Source: Udeniomyces pyricola (Eukaryota; Basidiomycota; Tremellomycetes; Cystofilobasidiales; Mrakiaceae). From it: a stretch of DNA of 64,000 nucleotides. The notes under the pieces are model-generated. The model worked only from the letters and a program-made list of their open reading frames with translations, had not been told where the DNA came from and did no database searches. The DNA lies in the NCBI GenBank assembly GCA_039545295.1, contig BCIK01000012.1:372001-436000 (forward strand). The letters are read 5' to 3'. A program made the position numbers and the translations under genes. Positions 1 to 12,200 of the stretch are shown here, in pieces (within the stretch, counting starts at the first letter, position 1; the number at the start of each line of letters is the position of its first letter).

Positions 1-170
1 GAGAGGGAGGGGGAGGGAAAAAAGAAAGAGAGGAAAGAAGATTGATCTTCTTCTATTGTCCAAATCATTCAAACCCCCCTTTTTTCAAACGTACTTTATC
101 ACTCTCAAAATCCACCTCACGCCATACTCATTCTCCTTCTCTTTCTTCTTCGTCTTCTTCACACTCACAG

Positions 171-535
171 GTAATCTCTACACGTTTTCCCCTCTCGATG
201 CTCGAATCACCCATCACCATGTGGAAACCGTTCATCCTCGTCCGACGCAAGAGGCTATCCAATGGTGGAGCAATCTCGGGCTCGTCGGAGCAAGCTCTAC
301 AGGCAGCGGTGGGAGTGATAATAACCATGGTGGTGGTGGTGATGATGATGGGAGTGGTAATGAGAGAGGAGGAAGAGGTGATGGGCGGCAGGATCGTCAG
401 CAAGGGAGTGGTGGTAGTGGAGGGGGAGGGGGAGGAGGTAGACACCGATCAGCGGATGGGTGGGCGAGGTTTGGATCGGGAATCGAACAGGACGAATGGG
501 AGGGCTTGAAGAGACTTGCGGGATGGAGTAGTTGA
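171..535 (+). CDS. 3' exon of an unidentified gene (partial)
   Basis: A reading frame opens after a polypyrimidine tract and CACAG acceptor at 166-170 and runs to a stop at 533-535. The first half looks protein-like (HPRPTQEAIQWWSNLGL around 227-285). The rest is Gly/Ser/Asp-rich, low-complexity sequence ending in LKRLAGWSS. The upstream part of the gene is outside the window. QEAIQWWSNLGL faintly recalls the AAxxFYxxLGF segment of GNAT acetyltransferases, but this is too weak to name a function. A + strand gene ending here is also supported by the pyrimidine-rich DNA that follows (600-1040), a pattern seen after other genes in this window. Confidence 0.35.
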
Positions 536-659
536 GGGGAAAGAAAATAGAATAGGGAAGAGAATAGGGTCGAACGTCATGAAGGGGGAGGGGGCACTCT
601 TGACTCTTCTTTACTTCCAACTTCCGCTCGATGTTTGAAACATCCTTCCCCCGTATAAT

Positions 660-677
660 CCCCCCCCCCCCCCCCCC
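660..677. repeat. Poly-C run (18)
   Basis: Eighteen consecutive C on the + strand in the pyrimidine-rich 3' flank of the first gene. Confidence 0.95.
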
Positions 678-1059
678 TTCCTCTCCCCTTATTCTATTCA
701 CTTCATCTTCTGTCTTCTGACCCGTGCTTTCCTTACCTCTAAACCATCGACATCCTCCAAACCCTAACATCAACTCCCTCATCCTATCGGCCCTACTTCC
801 CTTCCCCCTCTTCGCCTCTCTCTCTCTCTCGGCAATCGTTATAACGTCCATCGCAAGCCTTTCGTCATCCCCATCCCCATCCCCCCCCCTGGTTTCTATA
901 AGCTCAATCTTTTTTCCCAGAACCTTTTTTTTTTTGCATTCCCCACTTTTGCTTTACATTCGTCGGCATCATATCCATTATGACATTCAACATCATATCC
1001 ATTCCTAAACCCCTTCTTCTCCTCACCAAGTTTTTTTTTCTTCTTTTTTTTTTTCCTAA

Positions 1060-1106
1060 AACACACACACATACATACACACATACACACACACACACAC
1101 ATATAT
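1060..1106. repeat. Imperfect (AC)n microsatellite
   Basis: AC dinucleotides broken by ATAC and ATAT units, in intergenic DNA. Confidence 0.9.
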
Positions 1107-1340
1107 GCACACATCCACTTTGATATATTGATATATACGTAACGTCGTTCCTCTTCGCTAAAATCGCTTTCACTTAGACACAAACCATCATGAGATCCTA
1201 ATAACAAAACAAAAAAAAAAAAAAACAAAAAAAAAGACAAAAAAAAAAGAATCATGTATAGATGGATCGATAGTCGAAAAGATCATCAAGGAGTTGCGAA
1301 ACTTGAGACATTCGCGCGCAAAGCCGGAATGAGATGGATG

Positions 1341-1384
1341 AAATATATATATATATGTATATATGTATGTATATATATATATAT
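1341..1384. repeat. Imperfect (AT)n/(GTAT)n microsatellite
   Basis: Alternating AT with GTAT interruptions over about 44 bases, intergenic. Confidence 0.9.
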
Positions 1385-1945
1385 GCAGGGATGGAATTGG
1401 AATCGGAAGGAATGGGGATGGGGGAATGATGATGATGTCGGAATGCATATGTGTCTCTCTCCATCGGAAAGAAGAAGAAAAAAATCGTGAGGTGGATGAG
1501 GAGAACGTAAAAAAGGGGGGGGGAAGGGAGGAATATCCTGGACGGATCACGAGAAAAGGGAGACAGAAAGACAGAATGATCGAAGGAAGAAAGAAAAAAA
1601 AAAAACAAGAAGTGATCGAATTGAGAGGGAAGAGAGAGAGAGCCTGAAACGCCGCTTGCATGATCATGGGAACGAAAGACGAAACAAGAAGAAAAAAAAG
1701 AGGAAGAACACAAAACACGTACACAAAACATACAGAACAAGGACCATAGGGAAAAAGAAACAATGAGAGCTCCCAACAGGAGTGTCAGCGACCAGAGAAG
1801 AAAAAGAAACCAAACCAAACCAGACGGATATGAGAAAAAACACGAACAGATCAGAGCAAAGAAAGAAAGGAAAGAGAGCTGAAAAAAAAAAGATACAGAG
1901 ACGGAATCATGGACCGAGACGAGTTCCTACTTTCCTACTTCCTTC

Positions 1946-2590
1946 CTAAGATCCCGACTCAATGATCCCCGGTTGTAGTCTCCGTCTTCCTGTCAAAGCC
2001 CTTCCAAACCCTTCGAACCTCCGTCTACCCCTCGACCCTTCGTTCCTGCCCCTTTCCACACTTCCGTCCGTTCCCTCTCTCGACCTCCTCATCATCACAT
2101 CCTCCGACGACAAAGTTCTCTCTACCATCATCAACTCTCTCTCCGCCAAATCCCTCTCCCATCGATCTTCCTCCTCCTCATCGCCTTCCCCGTTATCGCC
2201 CGACAACCGCCTCGCAATCTTATCGCACCACCTCATCGCCCTCGCTTCGAGCCACCGCATCTTCTCCGGTGGGTCCGGACCCGAAAAGAACTGATGAACC
2301 GCCGTCGAGGGAAACGAGTGCAACAAGTACAAGGTCGAGACCGCCAGTGACAAGCTCGCCGAAAACACGACGAGTTTTACGTTGGGGTCCTCGAAGAACC
2401 ACTTGTTCCAGAACCGACCGTCGTTGGGATAGAGAGGGTTCATCTTGACTTCGATGCCGTTGCCCAAGGGGACCCATTGATCCGTCAGGTTTTCGTCGGG
2501 TCCAGCTTGTTGTAGGGCGACGGCCTGGGTAATTGGGGGGTCCAAACGAAAGAAAGAAGATAGAAAAAGAAAAAGAAAAAGAAGCAAAAG

Positions 2591-2628
<38 letters not shown>

Positions 2629-4160
2629 CGGCAAAAAGGATGAGGTAGGCAGAGTCAGCTCGTCAACGCTCTACATAATCACAAACCAGTTCAAACCTCA
2701 AAGACCCTCCACCCTCCCCGGTGCTCAAAACAAAAGGGAAAGAAAAAGCTCCAAACTGACCAAGTACCAGCATCCTCCAATCACATTGAGGATCATACCG
2801 AGGATGGGGATGAGCATACGCAGTGTTCGGAGAGCTTGCTGATGCATGTTGAGGTCGCGAAAGGCAATCCGTGGTGATCGAGGCATCGGGAGAAGATGGT
2901 GGACGGGTGAGAGGAGGAGGGTGCATACGGCTGCAGCAAGAAGGAGGTGACATGGAATGAGCTGGATGAAAGAGTGATGAGTAGGCGAGAGTGAGATTGG
3001 TTGCAAGAAGAAAGTATGGACGGAGGAGTCAGAGAGTAGAAGGGAAGGTTAAAAAAAAAAAAAAGAAGAAAAAGAGTTGGTCAGGAACAAGGTTCAAGCC
3101 GGGGGGAGGGAAGGGTCCATGGGTATGAGCACATGGATGGATGGAATCAAGTGAGGAGTAGGTAGAAAGAAACGTACGATCTGACGAAACACGATGAACA
3201 TCTGTGGGCGTATATGTGTGGTGGCTATTTTGATGATGGATCTGAGCGTGTGGTAGATTGAAAGAGATTGAGGGATCAGTCAAGAAGGATGAGCATCCAA
3301 TACCAATATCCAAGGATCAAACAAGCGGTGTGAGTAATCCGTCTTCGTCCATCGTGAATGACGAGCAGGGGGATCGGGCACAATCGCCCGCCAAGCCGAC
3401 GAGCATGCCAGGTCTTGCTTCACCTCTAGCCAAATCGCCTCCCAGCCAGGCTGCCTTTTCTTCTCTTCACCCGACATCCAGACTAGAGATACATGCCGAT
3501 TCAACAAACGACCAACGTCACGGACGGACGTTCAGAGGAGATCCATTCCAAGGCTTTTGGTCCCGAAGCAAGCAGGGCTAAGCCCTTCAATGGCTTGCCT
3601 CTGATCCTTCCCCTCCCCTCGTCCCCTCTACAATCGTTTCGCCCAATGCCCTTGCCATAGCACTCATCCTCGTCTATTCATCTCCAGTCCGAGTCATCAC
3701 CAGCGACAGAGACTGTGTTCCGTTGACGTGATGTTCAGTCCGGCTATGCTACTCACTCGACAAGAAAGTTGGTGCACGCCCCAAGGAGGAGACCCGAGAC
3801 AACGACGACCAAGAACAGAGGTACGAATCTCAGTGGTCTTTTCTTGCTCTTGTAGCGAGGAAGAGGTACTCCACGCCACGGAGCTGGGTCGACGCCGTTC
3901 AATCTGGCGTTGGGCGGGTAAAGGAGGGAAGACGAAGGCCGTGGGGAGGGTGGGGCGTAGTGAGGTGGGGAATCGTACGCGCTCGTCGACGAATCGCGCG
4001 AAGGTGAAGAAGGGGCATGGTTTGCGGAGTGATTGGGTGTTGATGAATAGGAAATGGAACCGAGGGTATGGTGGTGGGATAGGCGAGTGATGGGAAGAGA
4101 ATCACGCTCCGGGACTGGCCGAGTGGTGAGGATGGCCGGGGTGTCCTCTTTGATGATCAT
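1946..4160 (-). CDS. Orphan four-TM membrane protein
   Basis: Model: complement(1946..2524, 2761..2961, 3323..3425, 3757..4160), 428 aa; all junctions keep frame. I do not recognise the family. The N-terminal ~110 residues are Ser/Pro/His-rich and probably cytosolic. TM1 is LRFVPLFLVVVVSGLLL. A loop with two cysteines (DCARSPCSS) follows, then TM2 (LIPCHLLLAAAVCTLLL), TM3 (LIPILGMILNVIGGCWYL), a second loop rich in Asn/Pro/Asp and Trp/Phe, and TM4 (LVVFSASLSLAVSTLYLL). The tail is Arg/Glu-rich and charged. The topology resembles MARVEL or Sur7/claudin-type fungal proteins, but no diagnostic motif is visible. The least certain exon is 3323..3425: its donor is GTTTGA and its protein is only 35 residues. 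The start is the first in-frame ATG of exon 1. Intron 3 carries a (GA)n run. Confidence 0.65.
2595..2625. repeat. (GA)n microsatellite in an intron
   Basis: About 15 AG units inside the last intron (2525-2760) of the four-TM gene; a (CT)n tract on the sense strand just upstream of the 3' splice site. Confidence 0.95.
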
Positions 4161-4801
4161 GGCCTCCTCCTGTGGTTGGTGGTGCGGCTGAACGGGGGAG
4201 CCCCTTGGCGAAGGGGGAAGGTGGGGAGGGGGTGGTTGATGGAGAGGTGCCTATGGTGCGGTGAGAGGAAGGCTTGATGGGAAGAGGTAGGGCGTTGTAG
4301 ATTGAGGGAGAATGATTAAGGAGGGTCGTGAGAGCAGTCAAGGTAAGGGCAAAGCAGAGCAAGGCAAAGGCAGGTGAAGCGAGTTGATGGTTTGGAGCGA
4401 GCGGTCTTTGACGTTTGCCTACGCGTCACCCACGCAAGCAAGCTCTCTCTCTCTCTCCCATTTGGCGCTTTGGCTTTGGCTTTGGACGGAGATTGATCGA
4501 TTGACGGAGATCTCGCTTGACTCTTTCTGTCTGCACCAAGCCCTCGGTATCTTTAATCCTCGTCACCAGAGACCCCCGTCGAATCTCTCGTCATCGAAAT
4601 CGTTCATCGTCCCTCCACCTTGACCTCAACCAATCTCACTTAGAAATTCTCTTTCAACTTTTCTGACCATTTTCTACGTCGCCTCTCTAAGCTATCAGAT
4701 CAGTCCATATCCAACCGTCACCTCTTCCATCCTTTATCTTGCCCCCTCGGACTTAATCTTGCTTGGCCAATTGACACTCATCAGTCTCCACGGCACCACA
4801 T
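4161..4801. other. Intergenic, tandem minus-strand genes
   Basis: Lies upstream of the four-TM gene and downstream of the release-factor gene, both on the minus strand. No conserved frame on either strand; probably the promoter of the four-TM gene plus the 3' region of the release factor. Confidence 0.6.
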
Positions 4802-6777
4802 TTAATCTTCGCTATCGTCTCCCTCGAGCAACCGTGTCAGTCGGTGGCCCAAAAAGTGTTCTTGCGTCGCGTCAATGACCGATTGAAGCTCTTCCCCAGA
4901 GAGGATCGTTGGGATGTTGGTGAACGTCGCCGGGATCCGGTGGTCCGTCAAACGGTCCTAACCTCGGCCCAAGAGTGACGAAGAGAAAAACAAGAGAGAG
5001 AAGGAAAAAAAAGGTGGGGCGGGGTTGAAGGGGGGGGGGGGGGGGGGACAAAGCGTACACGCGTACACGAACGGATCTCAGCGGTTAACTAATGGATATG
5101 GCTGGAGTCGGTACGGAAACATCCTGAATCAGACTTACACTCGTGAACCTATACGTTCGAATCTTGTCGCCAGAGTTGGTTCCCGAGTCACTACTTTTGC
5201 GCTTCAACCGGCGTTCTTCTTGTTGGATAGCCAGTCGGTGGGCATACAGTCGACCACGGAGGACGAGCCATCCTTTGGCTTTATTTTGGTGCTGTGATCG
5301 GGAATCTTGCATGGAAACTGAGATGCCGGTTGGAATGTGAGTTAGTCGCACGGCAGATTCCGTCGTGTTGACGTGCTGGATGATAAGGAAGAGAGGAAAG
5401 AGGATGAAGTGTAACGATAATCAGGTAAGAGCTTAGATCCGAATGCTGGAGGTACACGAGAACAATCGGACACCCTTCCCCCCCCCCCCCTTCCCTCGCC
5501 CTCCTCCAAAGAGAATCTTAACGAACCTGTCCACCTGCACCTCCAGCTCGCATAACTTCAACCTTGACTTCCTTTTCGTCCACATGTGAGAGATTTTCTG
5601 TGTCTCCTTCCTCAGCAACGGGCAGCACCTAGCAATGACAAGGAGCGAACAAGCGTCAGTGCATGGATGTCATCGTGTGGTCAGCACGAGCAGAAGGAAG
5701 CTCCTCTGGTCAACTACCGGGAGAAATTCGCTTGGAATTCCCTGAGACCAAATCGACTGACCATGACCGCCGTCGTACTTGTGTGGACCCTCCCCTTGGA
5801 TTCGGTCGCCGGTACCCGGATGACACAGTGAACACCACCTTCCCACCTGAGGCATCCATACGCCCCATCCCCTTTGATCTCCATGCTCACGTACGTGTTT
5901 CCACTCTTGGTTCCATTCCCTGCATCGCTACTCATACTTTCACTAATGATAGAAACTTGCCAGCCTTTGTTCTCGCAATATCGGGTGTACATGTCCTTTA
6001 GCTCGGCTGTGAAGAGCGCGCCCTCGAGTCCGCCCATACCAGCCCGTAGTTCGAGGATACAGCCGAGTTGGGCAGATGATACTGGTGGGAGGAGAAGGGT
6101 TGGAAGGGTAGAGGAACAGAGGGCGACGAGTTCCTGTTGCAGAGATGAAACTTCCTCCGACGCGAGTTCGCGGAGGGATTCGTCGGGGTCCGACAAGAGG
6201 GGAATAGACGACGCCATGACCTAAGTGAGAAGCAAAAAGGAACAGGTTGAGCACCACACGAGAGACTGTCAGTAATGAGCCCTTGCAAAATGCTACTCCA
6301 GCCTGCGATGATTCGGTGGAACAATTCTCTGACGGCTTTGATGGAGACGAGCTCCTCGTGAGCTCGGTATATCGGCTCGAGCACCTTGATCCGCATCGCG
6401 TTCTTGACCTGCTTGGCCTGGGGGATGGTCACGTCATTAAGCTGTAGTCACCATTGTCGCATGAGAGGTTGAGGGGTATAGCAGTCAGTTATGCCTGTAT
6501 CAGGAGCGAACGAGACCAAAGGGACTCTGGTCTTGTCAAAAGAACAGGACAGGATGAGGCTGTATAGGAATTGGTCAGGCCAACGGACCTCGACGCTGAT
6601 GTCGCGATATTCTTTGACTCGATCTTCTGCTATCGAGACAATCTGCTCATACTGGGATGGTTGGATATGAACGGCTTGGGAGCTAGGGGAGGAATGAAAA
6701 TGGCGTTGATAGGCAGGATGAGTAGGAAGGAAACGAGTAGGATGATGAGGTTGATGGCGGAGTAGAAGCAGCGTCAT
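4802..6777 (-). CDS. MRF1: Mitochondrial peptide chain release factor 1
   Basis: Model: complement(4802..4957, 5139..5375, 5527..5628, 5762..6220, 6334..6441, 6589..6777), 416 aa. This class I release factor recognises UAA/UAG in the mitochondrial ribosome and triggers peptidyl-tRNA hydrolysis. The N-terminus is Arg/His/Ser-rich with few acidic residues, fitting a mitochondrial presequence. The helical domain follows, then the PCRF core (LELRAGMGG...[23 protein letters not shown]). The GGQ motif (residues about 284-286, bases 5527-5535) ends exon 4 exactly and continues as [18 protein letters not shown]-terminal DRLTDHRI is typical of RF1. An upstream in-frame ATG at 6906 would add 43 residues; I prefer 6777 because the presequence begins there. 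Substitutions in the core ([10 protein letters not shown] where GxGGDEAALF is usual; GGVHCVIRV where SGVHRVQRV is usual) are unusual but do not touch GGQ. Confidence 0.93.
5030..5047. repeat. Poly-G run (18)
   Basis: Eighteen G on the + strand (C on the sense strand) inside the last intron of the release-factor gene. Confidence 0.95.
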
Positions 6778-7136
6778 GGAGGGGAAAAGGCATGCTGAGG
6801 CAGGAGGCTTAAGGACAGGTGACGTCGACGAAGGTGCCGTATGAGTGATAGCACTGAGTCCTGAGCGAGACGCCGTCAGGACTCGGGATGATGGCATGGG
6901 TGGCATTGGTGATGGAGGGGGGTGGCTATATTACAGACACTGTAGCTATGTTCGAAAGTCGCGTCGCGTCAAACGTTGAACAAAACGTCAAAGCCGGATC
7001 GGATGTGAGCGGACGTCGCCGCGTGGTTGGGTGAAGCCTGTCCGGCTGTGTCGACGACCTGTCCGCCCCCTATTTACACGTCACCCGTAATGGCATCCAT
7101 CTGATTCACCGTCATACAACGTTCACCCAACCAACC
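6778..7136. promoter_or_regulatory. Divergent promoter, MRF1 / SigF-like gene
   Basis: 359 bases between two start codons pointing away from each other; must hold both promoters. No TATA box is obvious. CAACGTTCACC repeats with small changes upstream of the + start, but no factor can be named. Confidence 0.6.
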
Positions 7137-8792
7137 ATGTCTCCCCATCGGGCCGAGATCTCGCTTCCATCCGACGTATCCCATCACTCGTATGATACCT
7201 CCGATCACCTGACGTCCCTCTTTAAGATCCACGAAACCCTCTACGGCGGCGTCGGCGATTCGACAACGTCAACCTTTTCTCCCTCTCCAACCGAGGTCGT
7301 CGACGTCGTCAATGAACTTTACGAACTCGAATCTGGCATGTTATCTCTCCAATTTGACTCCCCCATCAATCTCGTCGGTCCCCTGATCCTCTGCTAACGC
7401 GTGCACTCTGTTGACCAAATTTCCCTGTTCAGTATACGAGAATCCAATACTCACCTACTCGGGCCGACCAGCGATTCAAGATGCCTTTCTTCTATCTCGC
7501 TTTGTCTCAACATTTGCCCTTCGTTGGCCAGCGATACCACTCATGCCAAAGCGAATCATGCGTAGAGCTCACAGAATGATCGGCTTGCAACAGCCCGACT
7601 CCCACAGTAAGAATCGGGAAGAAAAGCAGAGGCAAGGGTTTCAAATGATTGCCGTATGGAGCGAGGTCGGAGACCTCGCTGAGAGCGAGTCCTTTGGTAC
7701 GTACGGATAATTTCTTGACGTGATGAATATACGCGTCTTGAGCCAGGCATTCAACGTTGAGGGGTCCAAACGGTGCTGATACCATATCGTCTTGCCTCGC
7801 TTGTCTCAGACGGCTGTCACCTCGGCATCCTTGAGCACATACTACATGTCTCCATTCTACCGTCTCTTTTCCCGCCGCCCCCATCTAACCTCGTGCACAC
7901 ATCCCATCCACTCTATGGTCCTCTCCACTTGACCCTTCGCATCCTGACCATCGTACAATTCAACGAGTCTCGCCGAGTCGTTTACCATCGCGACCAATGG
8001 GATTTGAGGGATCTCATCGAAGCGATCGTCCCAGGCGCCACTTTGTTGGGAGCAATCGGACGATTTTTGGCTGGAGCATGGCTGCGAGCGATTGGGTGGG
8101 CTCTCGGGCTGCTGGGGAAGGAGACAGAGGCGGATCTAGCCCGACGGAAACGAGAACAGCAACATCAGCACCCACAGCCACGCCGTCACACCTCGATGAC
8201 GCCGACCCAAAGCAACTTTTCCTCTCTCCGTTCTTGTGGCACCCCAACGCCGCCGGTCATCAACTCTACACTGTACTCTCCCTCCACCTCCACTCGATCT
8301 CCTTTGCAAACATTCCAAAATGCTTTGGCACACCCATACGATCCCTTCTCGGCTCCGTCATCTTCCTCGTCATCTTCGCATGCCTTTCCCTCTTCTCCCT
8401 CGTCACCCATGCTGTCGTTCACAACCGGATTAGATACCAACCACCCAACGACTCATGTCCTGGCTCCATCTTCTGCTCCCGCCTACCCAACCTCCTTGCC
8501 TGCACCCGCACCCTTCTCAGCTGGGTCGCCTGCTCATCCTCAGCCTCCGGGACGAATCGTGCGGAGTCGAAGCCGGACCAACTCTCGCTCGTGGGGAGCA
8601 GGCAGCTTCACGAGTCTTCCTGCACTCGTAGGATCACCGACGGGTAAGAATGGGTTGTCTCTCACGTCGCATCATTCAGTGTCGATGACGAAAAGAGAGG
8701 GCGAGACGGGAAGTAATAGCCTCGGCCTGGTGCACGGCTTCGAACCTGATCAAGAGACACAGGCGCCGGATGTGGATGGGGGGTATGCATGA
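7137..8792 (+). CDS. SigF-like NTF2-like domain protein
   Basis: Model: 7137..7377, 7433..7696, 7810..8792, 495 aa. The N-terminal half fits the SigF-like NTF2 family found in basidiomycetes: LTSLFKIHETLYG, YENPILTYSGRPAIQDAF, AVWSEVGDLAESESFD, CHLGILEHILHV, then RRVVYHRDQWDLRDLIEA and a hydrophobic segment near LLGAIGRFLAGAWLRAIG that could be a membrane-associated helix. The C-terminal ~220 residues are Ser/Pro/Thr-rich and disordered, ending in an acidic tail. NTF2-like folds form cone-shaped pockets, but no substrate is known for this fungal group and I assign none. Introns 2 and 3 are well placed (GTACGT donor; conserved protein on both sides). The first donor (GTCCCC at 7378) is unusual and could be off by a few bases. 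Confidence 0.75.
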
Positions 8793-9233
8793 TTTATAGT
8801 GTGTATCTGTGTTAGTACTACATGAATACAAGAAATGTATCTATCTATGTTGATTTCATTGGCGCATTGTCGGCTCACCAAAACGAAATCATTGTAAGCT
8901 CGGGAATGACTGGTGGATCAAAGACCAAAAGACATCAGGGTGACGATCGACGACATATCGACGATGCGGCATGACTGCAAGAGGGGAAAAGAAAGCAATC
9001 AGGTGATGATGATCCGCGACTGACGCGTCTCAATCAACGTCAATCTCGACCTGACCGACCTGACCCTCTTCGGCCTCATCCCCTTTCTAGTTGCTTGATC
9101 GATTCCCGCCCCTCTCCTTACCCCTGCCTCACAACCTCTTTTTCCTTCCACTTTCCCGACGGCTAAACACACACAACACCTAATCACCTTCCCTTCAGCC
9201 TCGTATATCCCCAAAGACATAGAGCCATCCGTG
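8793..9233. other. Intergenic; myosin promoter region
   Basis: 441 bases between two + strand genes. Pyrimidine-rich in the last 150 bases before the myosin start, with no credible frame. Confidence 0.6.
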
Positions 9234-12200
9234 ATGGCGCCCCCTACCCGAGACAAAGGCGATGCAGAATTCGTATGTAGCTGCCACCTCCACTTCTCGC
9301 TCCCCCTGTCGTAGCAGGGATCTCACTCTCGTAGTCCCGTCATGTTGATCTAACCGTATATCCCACTTCTTGACCGTTGGCTTTGTTTCATCCAGATAGC
9401 CAAGAAGTGCGTCCTTGTCCCTTCCTGTAGCCCTAGCCATCGGTCGACGACCCTGACGACGCGCCGGTGGTCGAGGGCCCGTGCGGTCGGATGGTGTTTG
9501 TTCACACTTCTGCGTCTTGCTCTTCTTTGTCTTCGGCATTTGCCTTCCTCCGCAGATGGGTCTGGATACCAGACGAACAGGAGGGATACCTTGGAGGATG
9601 GGTTAGCAAAGAAATTGGAGAGGATCAGCGAGCTGTAACGCTCAAGGACAGTGGCCGGGTTCGTTCCGTCTTCTGCTTCAGGCCCCATATCTCTTGACAC
9701 CGCGTGGGTTTTTATCAGAGCGGTCGGCACTATCCTTCTAGAAGCAGCTGGATAAGGAGAGATGGTTGCCTTTGCTCGAGCTGGAAATGTATGCGGGCAT
9801 AGAGTCATGCACGAACCCGACATCTCTCAACCCTACGCCCCTCTCGACACGTCGCTTGTTTGGTCGCTCGGGACGCGTCTGCATCGCCGGCTGGGACTGT
9901 CGCTGACTGCTTGCGATTGTTGCTGCTCCGTTGGTCCAGGTTGTGACTGTCCCAACGACGGATCTTTCGGATATGAATCCACCACGGTTCGACAAAGCTC
10001 CAGATATTGCCGACCTGACATACCTCAACGAAGCCAGTGTCGTTCATAACCTCAGGCAGCGGTACATTGCCGGGCTCATCTACGTGAGTATCTGAGAATT
10101 CATGTTCCACCCTGCAGGCAACATGCTTTATCATCCCTTTCCGCTGACAAAGATGATCAATTTTTTTTTTCATACATTCTTCCTACTGCAGACCTACTCT
10201 AGTAAGCAACGTTGATGACATGTTGAAGTCGCGCTTTCGTCGGACTACGCCCTCTTCTGACGCGTTGGCATTTACTCACCTTGGCCCTTCTCGTCCGCAG
10301 GCATCTTTTTGGTGGCCGTCAATCCATACCGTTCGCTGCCTATCTATTCTCAAAGTACTATCGAGCAATACCGAAACCGCCGCCGAGAGGAAAATGCTCC
10401 GCACATCTTTGCCATCGCTGAGCGAGCGTGGATGAACATGCGTGAAGGAAGGGAAAGCCAGAGCGTCCTCATTACGTTCGTTGTTTCGTCATGTTTACCA
10501 TTTCCGTACCCTGCGCAATCATCGAAGCGAGTGATCCCTTTTTAATCCTTGACATTCCCTTCTCGAATCAATTCCTTTAGTGGAGAGTCTGGAGCCGGCA
10601 AGACAGAAAATACCAAGAAGGTCATTCAGTACCTCGCAGCCATCGCAACCGACTCAATCCTCGCTGCTGGCCCGTCGCCGTCAAATGGAGATCTCAAGAA
10701 CGTCCCATCTTTTCTCCAACGAAACGCTTCGTATCGCAACTCGCAGCTTGTCGCTTCAACGTCAAATTCGTCATCGCATTCGTTGTCTTCGGGCAAGGGC
10801 GTTCTCGAACAGCAGATCCTTCAGACCAATCCCATCCTTGAGGCGTTCGGTAACGCCAAGACGATGCGAAACGACAATTCTTCCCGATTCGTACGTGCTT
10901 CCTCCGACGTTGAGCACTGCCATGACTACAGCAACAGTTTGGTCAGGACCAAGCTGACGCGTCTATTGTACGATCGTGCAGGGCAAGTTTGTTCGCATTT
11001 TTTTCACTTCGTCAGGCGCTATCGGAGGGGCCAACATCGACTGGTACTTGCTCGAGAAATCGAGAGTCGCCTTCCGGAGCGCGGGCGAGAGAAGTTTCCA
11101 TGTGTTTTATCAATTGCTAGCAGCCTGTCGCGAGGGTGGAGAGGAAGGAAAGATGCTCCGAGGTGCGTCATCATCCCATTTGTTTTGTTAAAAGTGCGGC
11201 TGAGCAAATGGATATGAGCTGATGTAACGTTTCGCTTGTCGTGGTTGGTCTTTGATAGATGCTCTGCTGTTGGACGGTAACGTCGATGGCTACGAATATC
11301 TCAATAAATCTATGCGAGAGGTCGAAGGGGTCGATGACCTTAAAGAGTGGAGAGATCTTAAGGTTTACCGCATACCCTCTGCTTGCACGTCCTTACCTGT
11401 CGTTATCCACCCTGCTCCTTGTGGCTGACATTGATCTATCACTACATCTGTACCTGGGTGCTTTTCTAGAATGCTCTCAACGTCGTCGGTTTCTCTCCTG
11501 ACAAGGAACAAATGGATCTCCTTCGCATAGTCGCCGCTATCCTCCATCTCGGCAACATCGCGTTGAGCGGCGACCGATCCGACCAAGCTCAGATCAACCA
11601 ACCTTCTCAGGTCGAGCGGGCATGTCATCTTCTCGGTCTCCCACCTGCCGCATTCACCCAGGCCGTGCTTCGGCCTAAGGTCAAGGCCGGTCGGGAGACA
11701 GTCGTGCAAGCACGGACCAAACAGCAAGCCTCGGATGAGATTGCGAGTCTTTGCAAGAGCTTGTACGAGAAGACTTTTTCAGCTGTCGTCGACATGGTGA
11801 ACCGGGCATTGGACCGACCCAAGGAAGGCGGACAGTTTATTGGCGTCCTTGATATCGCTGGGTTCGAAATTTTTGAGGTGAGCAACAGCTTCCAGGACTG
11901 GTATTCCTTGGAACTGAACTTGACTATCGTTCTCTACAGCGGCTGACATCCCTCGCCGTCACCCTCTGTTTGCCTTGTAGATCAACTCATTCGAGCAGCT
12001 TTGCATCAACTACACGAATGAGAAGCTCCAGCAGGTACGTTTCTGAAAAAGACCCAGAGTGAAAGAAATTTAACAGCGTTAAACAGCGTTAGGTGTCTGA
12101 TCCTTTCGCTCTGATCTTCCTTTGCTCTCGCCAGTTCTTCAACCACCACATGTTCGTCCTCGAGCAGCAAGAGTACGCCCGCGAGGAGATCCAATGGAAC

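Larger units (their letters stand above)
536..1945. other. Intergenic region between convergent genes
   Basis: No credible coding exon. The left half (about 600-1040) is pyrimidine-rich on the + strand and includes an 18-base C run (660-677). The right half (about 1490-1900) is purine-rich. CA and TA microsatellites lie between them. Long open frames here are low-complexity Phe/Ser or Lys/Arg translations. Confidence 0.7.

Noticed and set aside
3258..3581. 107-codon + strand frame with a plausible disordered composition
   Set aside because: It lies antisense across exon 2 and introns of the four-TM gene, has no family features and no splice partners I could find. The minus-strand model keeps frame across all exons.
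5663..6224. Two + strand open frames over 110 codons
   Set aside because: They are antisense to the conserved core exon of the mitochondrial release factor, which clearly encodes the real protein.
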